Below the pieces are notes generated by a model, which worked only from the letters and a program-made list of their open reading frames with translations, searched no databases and was not told the DNA's origin. 6,372 nucleotides of DNA from Acidobacteriaceae bacterium (GTDB taxonomy: Bacteria > Acidobacteriota > Terriglobia > Terriglobales > Acidobacteriaceae), in assembly GCA_027311125.1 (NCBI GenBank), contig DAICZO010000268.1, positions 1-6,372 of the forward strand, given 5' to 3'. Positions within the stretch are counted from its first letter, which is position 1; the number at the start of each line of letters is the position of its first letter. Below, in pieces: positions 1 through 5,374 of the stretch. The translations under genes were made by a program, and so were the position numbers.

Positions 1-2
1 CC

Positions 3-584
3 ATCGCCCCCTACAATCGCCCCGCAACTTCGGCCATCAACCTCGGTCGTGCTGGCATGGCAGGCATGCCCGCATCCAACACTGGAATGGGCTCTCCTTC
101 CAAGGTCGTCAACCTCGGCTCCGGTTCCGCTGGCAGCCAAAACATGAACGGTCGCGACAACGCCGCCAACGCCGTCAAGGGCGTCAAACTCGGCGTCACC
201 AACGGTACCGGCCCCATGAACGCACCAGGACGAGTCGCCGGCCCCGTCAACCTCGGCCAGAACGTCCCGCCCCCCATGCCCAAACCCTCCGGACCCGCGC
301 CCGCCGCGGTGCACAGTGGTCCCAAAGTTCTCTTCAAGCCTCGCCCCGAGTACACCGCAGAAGCCATCAAGCTGCACCTCGAAGGCGTCGTATCCGTTCG
401 CCTCCGCGTCTCCGCATCCGGGGCGGTCCAGGTCCTCGGTGTCACCAGCGGTCTCGGTCATGGCCTCGACGACTCCGCCGTACGTGCCGTGCAAGGAACC
501 CGCTTCCAACCTGCCACCGATCCCTCCGGTCGTCCTATCGACTGGGAAGGAGTTGTCAACATCGCTTTCCAACTCGCTGGATGA
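3..584 (+). CDS. TonB-type energy transducer, C-terminal part (5' end outside window)
   Basis: The reading frame is open from the first bases of the window with no start codon that has to be used, so this is the 3' part of a longer gene; 193 codons are visible before the TGA at 582-584. The last ~90 residues look like a TonB C-terminal domain: PKVLFKPRPEYT, then an EGVVSVRLRVSASGAV strand pair, then LDDSAVRAVQGTRFQPA, ending in VNIAFQLAG. In the family this domain sits in the periplasm and contacts the TonB box of outer-membrane receptors to pass on proton-motive energy from ExbB/ExbD. Before it lies a Gly/Asn/Pro-rich linker with a recurring (I/V)(N/K)LG motif and a PPPMPKPSGPAPA stretch, typical of the flexible periplasm-spanning part. 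The N-terminal membrane anchor is not visible. It could instead be a TonB-domain protein of another architecture. The domain call is fairly secure; the exact role and partner are unknown. Confidence 0.82.
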   Translation: MAPYNRPATSAINLGRAGMAGMPASNTGMGSPSKVVNLGSGSAGSQNMNGRDNAANAVKGVKLGVTNGTGPMNAPGRVAGPVNLGQNVPPPMPKPSGPAPAAVHSGPKVLFKPRPEYTAEAIKLHLEGVVSVRLRVSASGAVQVLGVTSGLGHGLDDSAVRAVQGTRFQPATDPSGRPIDWEGVVNIAFQLAG

Positions 585-670
585 TCCCACGTTCTCCAGT
601 CATCACTTCACGAGCCGTACATTCTGAACTAGCATCAAAGCAACAGAGGGGTGGTTTTGACAGCCGCCCC

Positions 671-675
671 AGGAG
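671..675 (+). promoter_or_regulatory. Ribosome binding site of the M48-like lipoprotein gene
   Basis: AGGAG lies 9 bases upstream of the ATG at 685 and fixes this start. The encoded N-terminus then reads directly as a lipoprotein signal peptide, which agrees with the choice. Confidence 0.75.
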
Positions 676-684
676 CCTCTAAAA

Positions 685-2556
685 ATGACCTTCCGGAAAC
701 AGTCCGCCGCCGGTTTGCTGTTGGCAGCCATCGTAGCCACCACTCTTCCAGCCTGCGCCGCCATCGGCCTTCCGCACATCGGAAAGAAGAAGACCAAAGA
801 AGACGTCCTCCCGGCGCGCAAACCCACCGCCGCCCAGAACGCCCTCATCGACAAGGCCATCCTCCGCGAAAAGGAAGTCATTAAGACCGTCAAGGATCGC
901 GCTCCCATCGTCGAAACCTACATCCAGAACATGCGCCCAGACCCCGTCCTCGGACAGGTCCCCGACTCCGACCAGCACTTCCTCGGCCGCGTCGAATTCA
1001 GCAAGATCATTGGAGACACCGCCTACGAGGTCAATAAGTCCACCTCCAAAGGCACCACAAACGACGGCAAGCTCGGCTTCCTCAAGCACTCCACCTCCTT
1101 CCTCACCGGACTCGGGGGCAGCCTCCACCTCACCTTCCACGAAGCAGGATTCGTCCAGATGCTCCTCATGGACTCCAACAGCTTCGACCGCCAGCACTAC
1201 AAGTTCGGCTTCGTCCGTAACGACTTTCTCGGCAACACCCCCACCGCTGTCTTCGATGTCACCCCAGCCGACGGTCGCCGCTCCTATGGTCGCTTCTTCG
1301 GACGTATCTGGATCGAAACCCACAACGGCAGCGTAGTCCGCTTCAACGGAGACTTCTCCGGCTCTGACGCCGATCACAAGGAGTTCTACCACTTCGACAG
1401 TTGGCGCACCAACATCCAGCCGGACCTCTGGCTCCCCACCTCCTTCTATGTCGAGGAGAGCGATCCCAAGAGCGTCTCCCGCACCCTCAAGTTCAAGGCC
1501 ATCAACCACGTCTGGGGCTACCAGCTCAAGGTTCCCCCACCCGATGCCGCCAACACGTCCATGGACGTTGTCGGAGCCACCGACGTCTCCAATGACGCCC
1601 AGGATGTCAGCCCCCTCGGTGCCCAGCGCGCCTGGGTCCAGCAGGCAGAGGATAACGTCGTCGAGCGCCTCTTCCAGGCCGGCCTGATCGACGCACCCAG
1701 CGACTTCGACAAAACCCTCGAAGCACTCGCCGGAAACATCCTTGCCTACAACAACATCACGCTTTCCCGGCCCATCCGCTGCCGCACCATGCTGACCGAG
1801 CCCTTGGAGTCCATCGCCATCGGCAACACGATCCTCATCTCCAAGAGCCTCCTCGACACCACCGGTGTCGTCACCCAGGATGGCGCACAGCAGATGGGCA
1901 ATCTCAACGCCATCCTCGCCTTCCAGATCGCGCACATCATCCTCGCTCACCGCCTGGATACCAAGTTCGCCTTCAACGATCGCCTCCTCTTCCCCACCAA
2001 CGCCGTCTTCAATCGCATCCCCATGCACCACACCGATGCCGATAACCTCGCCGCAGCCAAGAAAGCCATCGAACTGCTCAACGCCAAGGAGCTTGCCGAC
2101 GGTCAGCAATACTTCGGACTCTACCTTCAGCAACTCCAGCAGCGGGTCAAGGCCCTCAAAGCCCTCAACGAGCCGCTCCTCGGCGATGGCCTCGTCAAGA
2201 GCGATACCGACTCCAGCTTCTGGCTCGCAGCACTCATGCCCAAAGGGCCAAAGCTCGACATGAAGGATCTCAAGCAGCAGGCAGCCATGCCACTCTCCAG
2301 CTTCCTGCGCTACGATCCCTGGACCGATCAGGTCATCACCATGCACTCCTCCTTTGAGCCCCTCCTCTCCGCATCCGACAAGATGCCATTCGAGGTCGAG
2401 CCCGTTTACCTCAAGCTCAGCTACTACAAGGCACCAGCGGATCAGGCAGCCGCTCCGGCCGCAGCTCCAGCAGCCGCAACAGACCCCAACGCAGCACCTG
2501 TTGCAGCGGCACCGCAACAAACCGCAACACCCCAGCCAGCACCACCGCAGAACTAG
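685..2556 (+). CDS. Outer-membrane-directed lipoprotein with LolA-like half and degenerate M48-peptidase-like half
   Basis: 623 residues. Residues 1-24 form a lipoprotein signal peptide: Arg/Lys start, hydrophobic core LLLAAIVATTL, lipobox LPAC with Cys24 as the acylated residue. Residues ~70-265 are beta-rich, with VETYIQNMRPDP (76-87), FFGRIWIETHNGSVVRF (204-220) and FDSWRTNIQPDLWLPTSF (237-254), resembling LolA/outer-membrane lipoprotein-sorting folds. Residues ~300-470 resemble a Zn-peptidase M48 domain: ESIAIGNTILISKSLLD (375-391) matches the strand that precedes the active helix, and LNAILAFQIAHIILAH (407-422) matches that helix. The catalytic HExxH is replaced by FQIAH (413-417), keeping only the second His. 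The downstream ExxAD motif reads HTDAD (449-453), so the third ligand Glu is also lost. Peptidase activity is therefore unlikely and a binding or chaperone role more likely (inference). Residues 583-623 are an Ala/Pro/Gln-rich tail. Two barrel genes follow directly. CDS and lipoprotein calls are strong, M48 homology moderate. Confidence 0.8.
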   Translation: MTFRKQSAAGLLLAAIVATTLPACAAIGLPHIGKKKTKEDVLPARKPTAAQNALIDKAILREKEVIKTVKDRAPIVETYIQNMRPDPVLGQVPDSDQHFLGRVEFSKIIGDTAYEVNKSTSKGTTNDGKLGFLKHSTSFLTGLGGSLHLTFHEAGFVQMLLMDSNSFDRQHYKFGFVRNDFLGNTPTAVFDVTPADGRRSYGRFFGRIWIETHNGSVVRFNGDFSGSDADHKEFYHFDSWRTNIQPDLWLPTSFYVEESDPKSVSRTLKFKAINHVWGYQLKVPPPDAANTSMDVVGATDVSNDAQDVSPLGAQRAWVQQAEDNVVERLFQAGLIDAPSDFDKTLEALAGNILAYNNITLSRPIRCRTMLTEPLESIAIGNTILISKSLLDTTGVVTQDGAQQMGNLNAILAFQIAHIILAHRLDTKFAFNDRLLFPTNAVFNRIPMHHTDADNLAAAKKAIELLNAKELADGQQYFGLYLQQLQQRVKALKALNEPLLGDGLVKSDTDSSFWLAALMPKGPKLDMKDLKQQAAMPLSSFLRYDPWTDQVITMHSSFEPLLSASDKMPFEVEPVYLKLSYYKAPADQAAAPAAAPAAATDPNAAPVAAAPQQTATPQPAPPQN

Positions 2557-2567
2557 CCTTCGCAACA

Positions 2568-2597
2568 CAGCGGACAGTAGCACCATCCTGTCCGCTG
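2568..2597 (+). terminator. Hairpin after the lipoprotein gene, no T tract
   Basis: CAGCGGACAG (2568-2577) and CTGTCCGCTG (2588-2597) pair perfectly over 10 bases around a 10-base loop, starting 12 bases after the stop at 2554-2556. No run of T follows on either strand, so it is not a classical intrinsic terminator. It may be a weak or Rho-assisted terminator, or a 3'-end or processing hairpin that sets different expression of the lipoprotein and the barrel genes downstream. Confidence 0.55.
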
Positions 2598-2653
2598 CAA
2601 CCTCAACGCAGCCAGGCAAAGCTTCCGGCGTCTCGTCTTCGGCCCATCGGTTC

Positions 2654-2660
2654 AGGAGGT
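2654..2660 (+). promoter_or_regulatory. Strong Shine-Dalgarno supporting a TTG start at 2668
   Basis: AGGAGGT, a near-perfect match to the anti-SD sequence, is 7 bases upstream of TTG 2668-2670. It decides the start: the codons from this TTG give a Lys-Arg start and a clean signal peptide, and there is no nearby in-frame ATG that would keep it. Confidence 0.8.
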
Positions 2661-2667
2661 ACTCAAG

Positions 2668-3207
2668 TTGAAACGGCAATGGCTCATCAGCTGCTTCACT
2701 TGCGTGTTCGGTCTCACAGTCTTCTCACACGCTCAGGCAGTACCCACTGCCACCAAATCCGGCACCTTGCAGCTCGGCATCGGCGGCAGCATCATCTCCG
2801 CCGACTACAGCCAGTACAAGCCAAAGGCAATCAGTATCTACACCGACTTTGACTTCAGAAGACACATCGGCATCGAAGGCGAAATCCACTACGATCTCAC
2901 CAAACCTTCCGGTGTCGGAGAAAGTACATACCTCGTCGGTCCGCGTCTCGTCATGACACGTTCCATCTTCACCCCATACGTCAAAGCCCTCATCGGCATG
3001 GGCACTATCAGTTACCAGCTACCACCAAAACCCAACTACTCCGAAAACTACATGGCCTATGCTTTCGGAGGTGGCGTCGATATCAGAGTCACCCATTACC
3101 TCAACGTTCGTGCCATCGACTTTGAACTACAAAAATGGCCAGGCTTCACCCCCAATACACTTAGTCCCTATGTCACCACCATCGGAGTCGCGTATTCTTT
3201 CCCATAG
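2668..3207 (+). CDS. Outer-membrane beta-barrel protein, tandem paralogue 1
   Basis: 179 residues from a TTG start. Residues 1-24 are a Sec signal peptide: MKRQ, a hydrophobic core, and SHAQA with the likely cut after Ala24. The mature part is a chain of short amphipathic strands separated by polar turns, such as YTDFDFRRHIGIEGEIHYDL (58-77), TYLVGPRLVMTRSIFTPYVKALIGMG and AYAFGGGVDIRVTHYLNVRAIDFELQKW. This fits a small OmpA/OmpX-like barrel of about eight strands (outer-membrane beta-barrel domain family). The chain ends VGVAYSFP, with one Pro after the Phe that normally closes the barrel. The next gene is a clear paralogue. Codon use is visibly less C3-biased than in the lipoprotein gene upstream. 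The ligand or function is unknown; family members are often passive structural or adhesion-like surface proteins. It may be cotranscribed with the following gene, 105 bases away. Confidence 0.8.
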   Translation: MKRQWLISCFTCVFGLTVFSHAQAVPTATKSGTLQLGIGGSIISADYSQYKPKAISIYTDFDFRRHIGIEGEIHYDLTKPSGVGESTYLVGPRLVMTRSIFTPYVKALIGMGTISYQLPPKPNYSENYMAYAFGGGVDIRVTHYLNVRAIDFELQKWPGFTPNTLSPYVTTIGVAYSFP

Positions 3208-3249
3208 TGTCCAATACCGTCTGCCGGCAATCAGCGGCTCGTCCGATAT

Positions 3250-3264
3250 TTACCGCCGCGGTAA
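3250..3264. promoter_or_regulatory. 15-base perfect dyad, possible operator
   Basis: TTACCGC (3250-3256), one central C (3257) and GCGGTAA (3258-3264) form an exact odd-length palindrome in the 105-base gap between the two paralogous barrel genes, ending 48 bases before the TTG start at 3313. A one-base centre makes a strong RNA hairpin unlikely and fits a dimeric regulator site better. No cognate regulator can be assigned. Confidence 0.4.
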
Positions 3265-3300
3265 TCCACTTTCCGCGCTTCACCTGCCTCACTTTTCCTT

Positions 3301-3306
3301 AGGGGG
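3301..3306 (+). promoter_or_regulatory. Shine-Dalgarno that favours the TTG at 3313 over the ATG at 3307
   Basis: AGGGGG directly abuts the ATG at 3307 with no spacer, which would not allow initiation there. The in-frame TTG at 3313 is 6 bases downstream, a normal spacing, and yields MLTKALILL as a good signal-peptide start. The paralogue upstream also uses TTG. Confidence 0.65.
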
Positions 3307-3312
3307 ATGTAC

Positions 3313-3870
3313 TTGCTAACGAAGGCTCTCATCCTACTCGCCGTACTCGGTGCAGCGGTCGCCTCCCACGCCCAGGCCTCCCCCACTGCATCCCGTGTCG
3401 GTGATCTCCAGATCGGAGCCGGCTTCAGCAATGGCAACTCCGACTACCTCCCGCAACGCCTCAACGGATTCACCGGCTACGCAGACTTCGACTTCCGTTC
3501 CCACATTGGGGTCGAAGGAGAATTCCGCTACATCCACGCCCCCAGCCCCAGCGCCGTGTACCAGAAAACCTACCAACTCGGCGGCCGCTACTTCCGCAAA
3601 TACGGGCGCTTTAGTCCTTATGCCAAAGCCATGTACGGCCGGGGTGTCTTCAACTTCCCCTACACCCCCATTGACAATACTGCCCCACCCAACCTACCCA
3701 CCGCCAACCTCGCCTACAACATGCTCGTCGGTGGCGTCGGGGTTGACTATCGCGTACTCAGCTTCATCAACGTACGCGCCGACTTCGAGTACCAGCACTG
3801 GCTCAGCTTCCCCCCCAATGGCCTCACCCCTACCGTCTTCACCATCGGCGCGGCCTACCACTTCCGCTAG
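3313..3870 (+). CDS. Outer-membrane beta-barrel protein, tandem paralogue 2
   Basis: 185 residues from the preferred TTG start; an ATG two codons upstream (3307) would add only Met-Tyr but has its Shine-Dalgarno touching it. The signal peptide is MLTKALILLAVLGAAVASHAQA, cut after the final Ala. The mature chain parallels the gene before it block by block: SHAQA-x-PTA at the cut site, LQIGAGFS, YADFDFRSHIGVEGEFRY (56-73) against YTDFDFRRHIGIEGEIHY, PYAKAMYGRGVF against PYVKALIGMGTI, and INVRADFEYQHW (152-163). It is therefore an outer-membrane beta-barrel protein of the same small family and probably a tandem duplicate. One residue is missing against the paralogue near the last-but-one strand (RADFE versus RAIDFE). 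The end is AAYHFR, with one Arg after the closing Phe. A bidirectional terminator follows 34 bases after the stop. The specific function is unknown. Confidence 0.82.
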   Translation: MLTKALILLAVLGAAVASHAQASPTASRVGDLQIGAGFSNGNSDYLPQRLNGFTGYADFDFRSHIGVEGEFRYIHAPSPSAVYQKTYQLGGRYFRKYGRFSPYAKAMYGRGVFNFPYTPIDNTAPPNLPTANLAYNMLVGGVGVDYRVLSFINVRADFEYQHWLSFPPNGLTPTVFTIGAAYHFR

Positions 3871-3904
3871 TCTTGCATCAGCTCAAAACACGCCCTGACA
3901 AATA

Positions 3905-3931
3905 AGAGCCCCGGCAAACTGCCGGGGCTCT
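3905..3931. terminator. Bidirectional intrinsic terminator between convergent genes
   Basis: AGAGCCCCGGCA (3905-3916) and TGCCGGGGCTCT (3920-3931) form a perfect 12-base stem with a 3-base AAC loop. On the minus strand the stem is followed by TATTTGTC, a usable U-rich stretch, so it fits best as the terminator of the barrel gene ending at 3959. On the + strand the following sequence is not T-rich, but the very stable stem sits 34 bases after the stop at 3870 and probably also ends that transcript. Confidence 0.85.
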
Positions 3932-3958
3932 CTGCATGTCGATCAATTGCTGCTTTCT

Positions 3959-4552
3959 TTAGAAGTGGTACGCAATACCAATCGCAGGTATCGAGATCGC
4001 TTCATATCGATCCGTCTTGAAGTTATTGATACCGAAGTTCGGTGACTTCACGATGAAAGCACGATACTCCGCGCGAATATCAAAGCTTGGGCTCAACTCA
4101 TACGCAACACCAGCACCCAGCAGTGCACCGATGTTCGTGCTCTGCTTCGTGTCGAAGCTCGTCGACTGATAATCCTGAATCGGCGTAAACATGATCCCGC
4201 CAATACCGGCCTCAACAAACGGGCTGTAGCGACGATAGTTACGGCTGTACACGTACGCACCAGACACTTCCTGCTGACGCGTATGAATGTTTCCAGTGAT
4301 GAAGCTCGTTGAATACGCAATCGAGTTCTGCGTGTACGTGTAGTTCACCTCCAGGGCACTACGCGGAGTCAGCATATAACGATAGCTGCCCAGGAACCCC
4401 AGAAATGGGCTTTGAGTCATGTGAACCGCATTACCAGTCACATTCGGGCCAAACACCCCAATCGCGCTCGCACTTACATCCTGACGGCTCTCCTGCCCGT
4501 AACCTGCGGCCGCCGACAGTATCAGCGCGCCCAACAACATCATCTTCTTCAT
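3959..4552 (-). CDS. Outer-membrane beta-barrel protein (OmpX/OmpA-like porin fold)
   Basis: 197 residues. The N-terminus MKKMMLLGALILSAAAGYGQ is a Sec signal peptide, with the cut near Gly-Tyr-Gly-Gln. The mature chain alternates aromatic and small residues in strands split by polar loops: FLGFLGSYRYMLTPRSALEVNYTYTQ, EVSGAYVYSRNYRRYSPFVEAGIGGIMF, GALLGAGVAYELSPSFDIRAEYRAFI, and the closing strand AISIPAIGIAYHF. The terminal Phe is the canonical signal recognised by the Bam complex, and the length suits an eight-stranded barrel. It resembles the two tandem barrels opposite only in general plan, so it is a more distant relative. GAAGGGG lies 11 bases upstream of the ATG, a slightly long spacing. 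Codon use is mixed, with many A/T-ending codons, as in the first tandem barrel. It has its own 175-base upstream region and is probably transcribed alone. The function is unknown. Confidence 0.82.
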   Translation of the reverse strand: MKKMMLLGALILSAAAGYGQESRQDVSASAIGVFGPNVTGNAVHMTQSPFLGFLGSYRYMLTPRSALEVNYTYTQNSIAYSTSFITGNIHTRQQEVSGAYVYSRNYRRYSPFVEAGIGGIMFTPIQDYQSTSFDTKQSTNIGALLGAGVAYELSPSFDIRAEYRAFIVKSPNFGINNFKTDRYEAISIPAIGIAYHF

Positions 4553-4621
4553 TCTTCGCTAAACCCCTTCAAATTCGTCCAGAACTCTCGTCCACTGCTT
4601 CGACGCTGTCCCGCGGACACA

Positions 4622-4647
4622 GTGCCCCAGCGATCCTCGGCTGGCAC
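4622..4647. other. Imperfect hairpin upstream of the minus-strand barrel gene
   Basis: GTGCC (4622-4626) pairs with GGCAC (4643-4647), and AGC (4629-4631) with GCT (4640-4642), leaving a two-base CC bulge. It lies about 70-95 bases upstream of the start at 4552. If transcription starts near 4680 it would fold in the 5' leader. No known riboswitch or leader class is recognised. It could be chance in GC-rich sequence. Confidence 0.3.
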
Positions 4648-4688
4648 CGGCACACCACAAGTACAGAACGCTACAGTCGCTTCCGTTT

Positions 4689-4694
4689 ATTGTA
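4689..4694 (-). promoter_or_regulatory. Candidate -10 element for the minus-strand barrel gene
   Basis: TACAAT on the minus strand matches the TATAAT consensus at five of six positions. It lies between the terminator at 4728-4766 and the start at 4552, predicting a leader of about 130 bases. No convincing -35 hexamer is found at 16-18 bases, so it is weak. The adjoining CCCG-TAC-CGGG dyad (4695-4705) could be an operator. Confidence 0.25.
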
Positions 4695-4727
4695 CCCGTA
4701 CCGGGCAACATCGGCATCGGCCTGATC

Positions 4728-4766
4728 AAAAACAGGCCGAGGGACAACTCCCCCCGGCCTGTTTTT
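4728..4766. terminator. Intrinsic terminator of the Spy-like gene, A/T tracts on both sides
   Basis: AAAAACAGGCCG (4728-4739) pairs with CGGCCTGTTTTT (4755-4766); GGGA (4741-4744) and TCCC (4749-4752) extend the stem around a CAAC loop after a small internal mismatch. On the minus strand the stem ends in a run of five T. This places it as the terminator of the gene ending at 4792, 25 bases beyond the stop. The symmetric T run on the + strand would stop antisense transcription as well. Confidence 0.88.
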
Positions 4767-4791
4767 CCCTTCATCAACCCACCCAACCACC

Positions 4792-5274
4792 TTATTGCGG
4801 CGGTGCTGGTGGTGGCGGCGGACCGTCCCCACCCCGCTGTTCACGCCGAGCACGCATCTTTGCCTCCATCGCATCGAACTTTGTCTTCTGCTCATCCGTC
4901 AGCAATCCACGCATCTTCTCCCGCGACTCCGTCCGAATCGCCATCATCTTGCTCTGGCGGTCAGCTGCTGCTACCGACTGGTCACCTCGCAGCGCAACCA
5001 TCTTCTCCATTGTGTCTGCCTGCAGTGCCTTTACCTTCGTTACCTGCTCCGGAGTCAGATCCAACTCCTTCGTCATCATCTCCAGTTGACGCGCCTGCAT
5101 CATCCCCGGTCCCATCCGACCCATCATCGGTGGTCCCCCACCCTGTTGCTGGGTTGCCCCAGCCGGTGCAGAGCTGTCCTGCCCCAGCACAGCCAGTCCG
5201 CTCCACGCCGTCGCGCACAACGCCAGCACGCCAACTCGCAATCCCGTTCGGCCCATCGTCTCACGCATCTTCAT
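4792..5274 (-). CDS. Spy/CpxP-like LTxxQ periplasmic protein, Met-rich
   Basis: 160 residues from the ATG at 5274. The frame stays open upstream to 5424, but AGGAGG 8 bases before this ATG and the signal peptide that follows it (RTGLRVGVLALCATAWSGLAVLG, cut near Gly31) fix the start. The mature protein has the two motifs of the LTxxQ family: LTPEQ at 73-77 and LTDEQ at 125-129, within a highly charged helical region. E. coli Spy and CpxP, and the zinc-binding ZraP, belong to this family; they are periplasmic and bind unfolded proteins or report envelope stress. A Gly/Gln-rich spacer precedes a Met-rich stretch (50-67, PMMGRMGPGMM then EMM), and the chain ends in a GGDGPPPPPAPPQ tail. Fourteen Met in about 129 mature residues is unusual and could mean metal or hydrophobic-surface binding (inference). 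The Cys20 context (ALC) is not a lipobox. A sigma-E-like promoter lies upstream and an intrinsic terminator downstream, so it is probably monocistronic. Confidence 0.85.
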   Translation of the reverse strand: MKMRETMGRTGLRVGVLALCATAWSGLAVLGQDSSAPAGATQQQGGGPPMMGRMGPGMMQARQLEMMTKELDLTPEQVTKVKALQADTMEKMVALRGDQSVAAADRQSKMMAIRTESREKMRGLLTDEQKTKFDAMEAKMRARREQRGGDGPPPPPAPPQ

Positions 5275-5282
5275 TGCAAACT

Positions 5283-5288
5283 CCTCCT
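5283..5288 (-). promoter_or_regulatory. Shine-Dalgarno that fixes the Spy-like start at 5274
   Basis: On the minus strand AGGAGG is followed by 8 bases and then the ATG at 5274-5272. The longer open frame starting at 5424 would overlap the LysR gene and bury the signal peptide about 50 residues inside, so it is rejected. Confidence 0.85.
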
Positions 5289-5345
5289 GATCGGCTGCCG
5301 CCAGCCTCGACCCATTCCCCTGCAGTCCGGCTCGTCCGTCACCCT

Positions 5346-5374
5346 TACAGACGTACTCAAGCCCAATAAGTTCC
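5346..5374 (-). promoter_or_regulatory. Sigma-E (ECF)-like promoter of the Spy-like gene
   Basis: On the minus strand GGAACTT (5374-5368) is separated by exactly 15 bases from GTCTGTA (5352-5346). The established E. coli sigma-E pattern is GGAACTT, a 15-16 base spacer, then a TCTGA/GTCTAA-type -10 element. The -35 match is complete and the -10 nearly so. Transcription would begin near 5340, giving a leader of about 65 bases with the AGGAGG in place. It lies in the 122-base gap after the LysR stop, so the gene can be induced apart from the regulator. Whether this organism's ECF factors read this sequence is inference. Confidence 0.55.

Noticed and set aside
657..685. Perfect TTGACA (657-662) as a -35 element before the lipoprotein gene
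   Set aside because: At 17 bases spacing the -10 would be TAAAAA at 680-685, overlapping the start codon, so the transcript would lack the AGGAG and the start. A weaker pair, TTCACG (607-612) with N17 and TAGCAT (630-635), is possible but matches only four of six at each element.
679..2679. A 666-codon open frame on the minus strand covering the whole lipoprotein gene
   Set aside because: Its codons are in register with the sense codons, whose third base is mostly C, so nearly every antisense codon starts with G and cannot be a stop. The translation is accordingly rich in Val, Gly, Glu, Asp and Ala and resembles no family. It is a by-product of codon bias, while the sense frame has a Shine-Dalgarno, lipobox and recognisable domains.
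3222..3229. TGCCGGCA palindrome after the first barrel gene
   Set aside because: An 8-base palindrome is common by chance in GC-rich DNA, and it has no spacing or repeat that ties it to the 15-base dyad.
5205..5220. Cys20 of the Spy-like protein as a lipobox cysteine
   Set aside because: The residue before it is Leu (LALC), which does not fit the Ala/Gly/Ser at that position, and a better signal-peptidase I site lies near residue 31.
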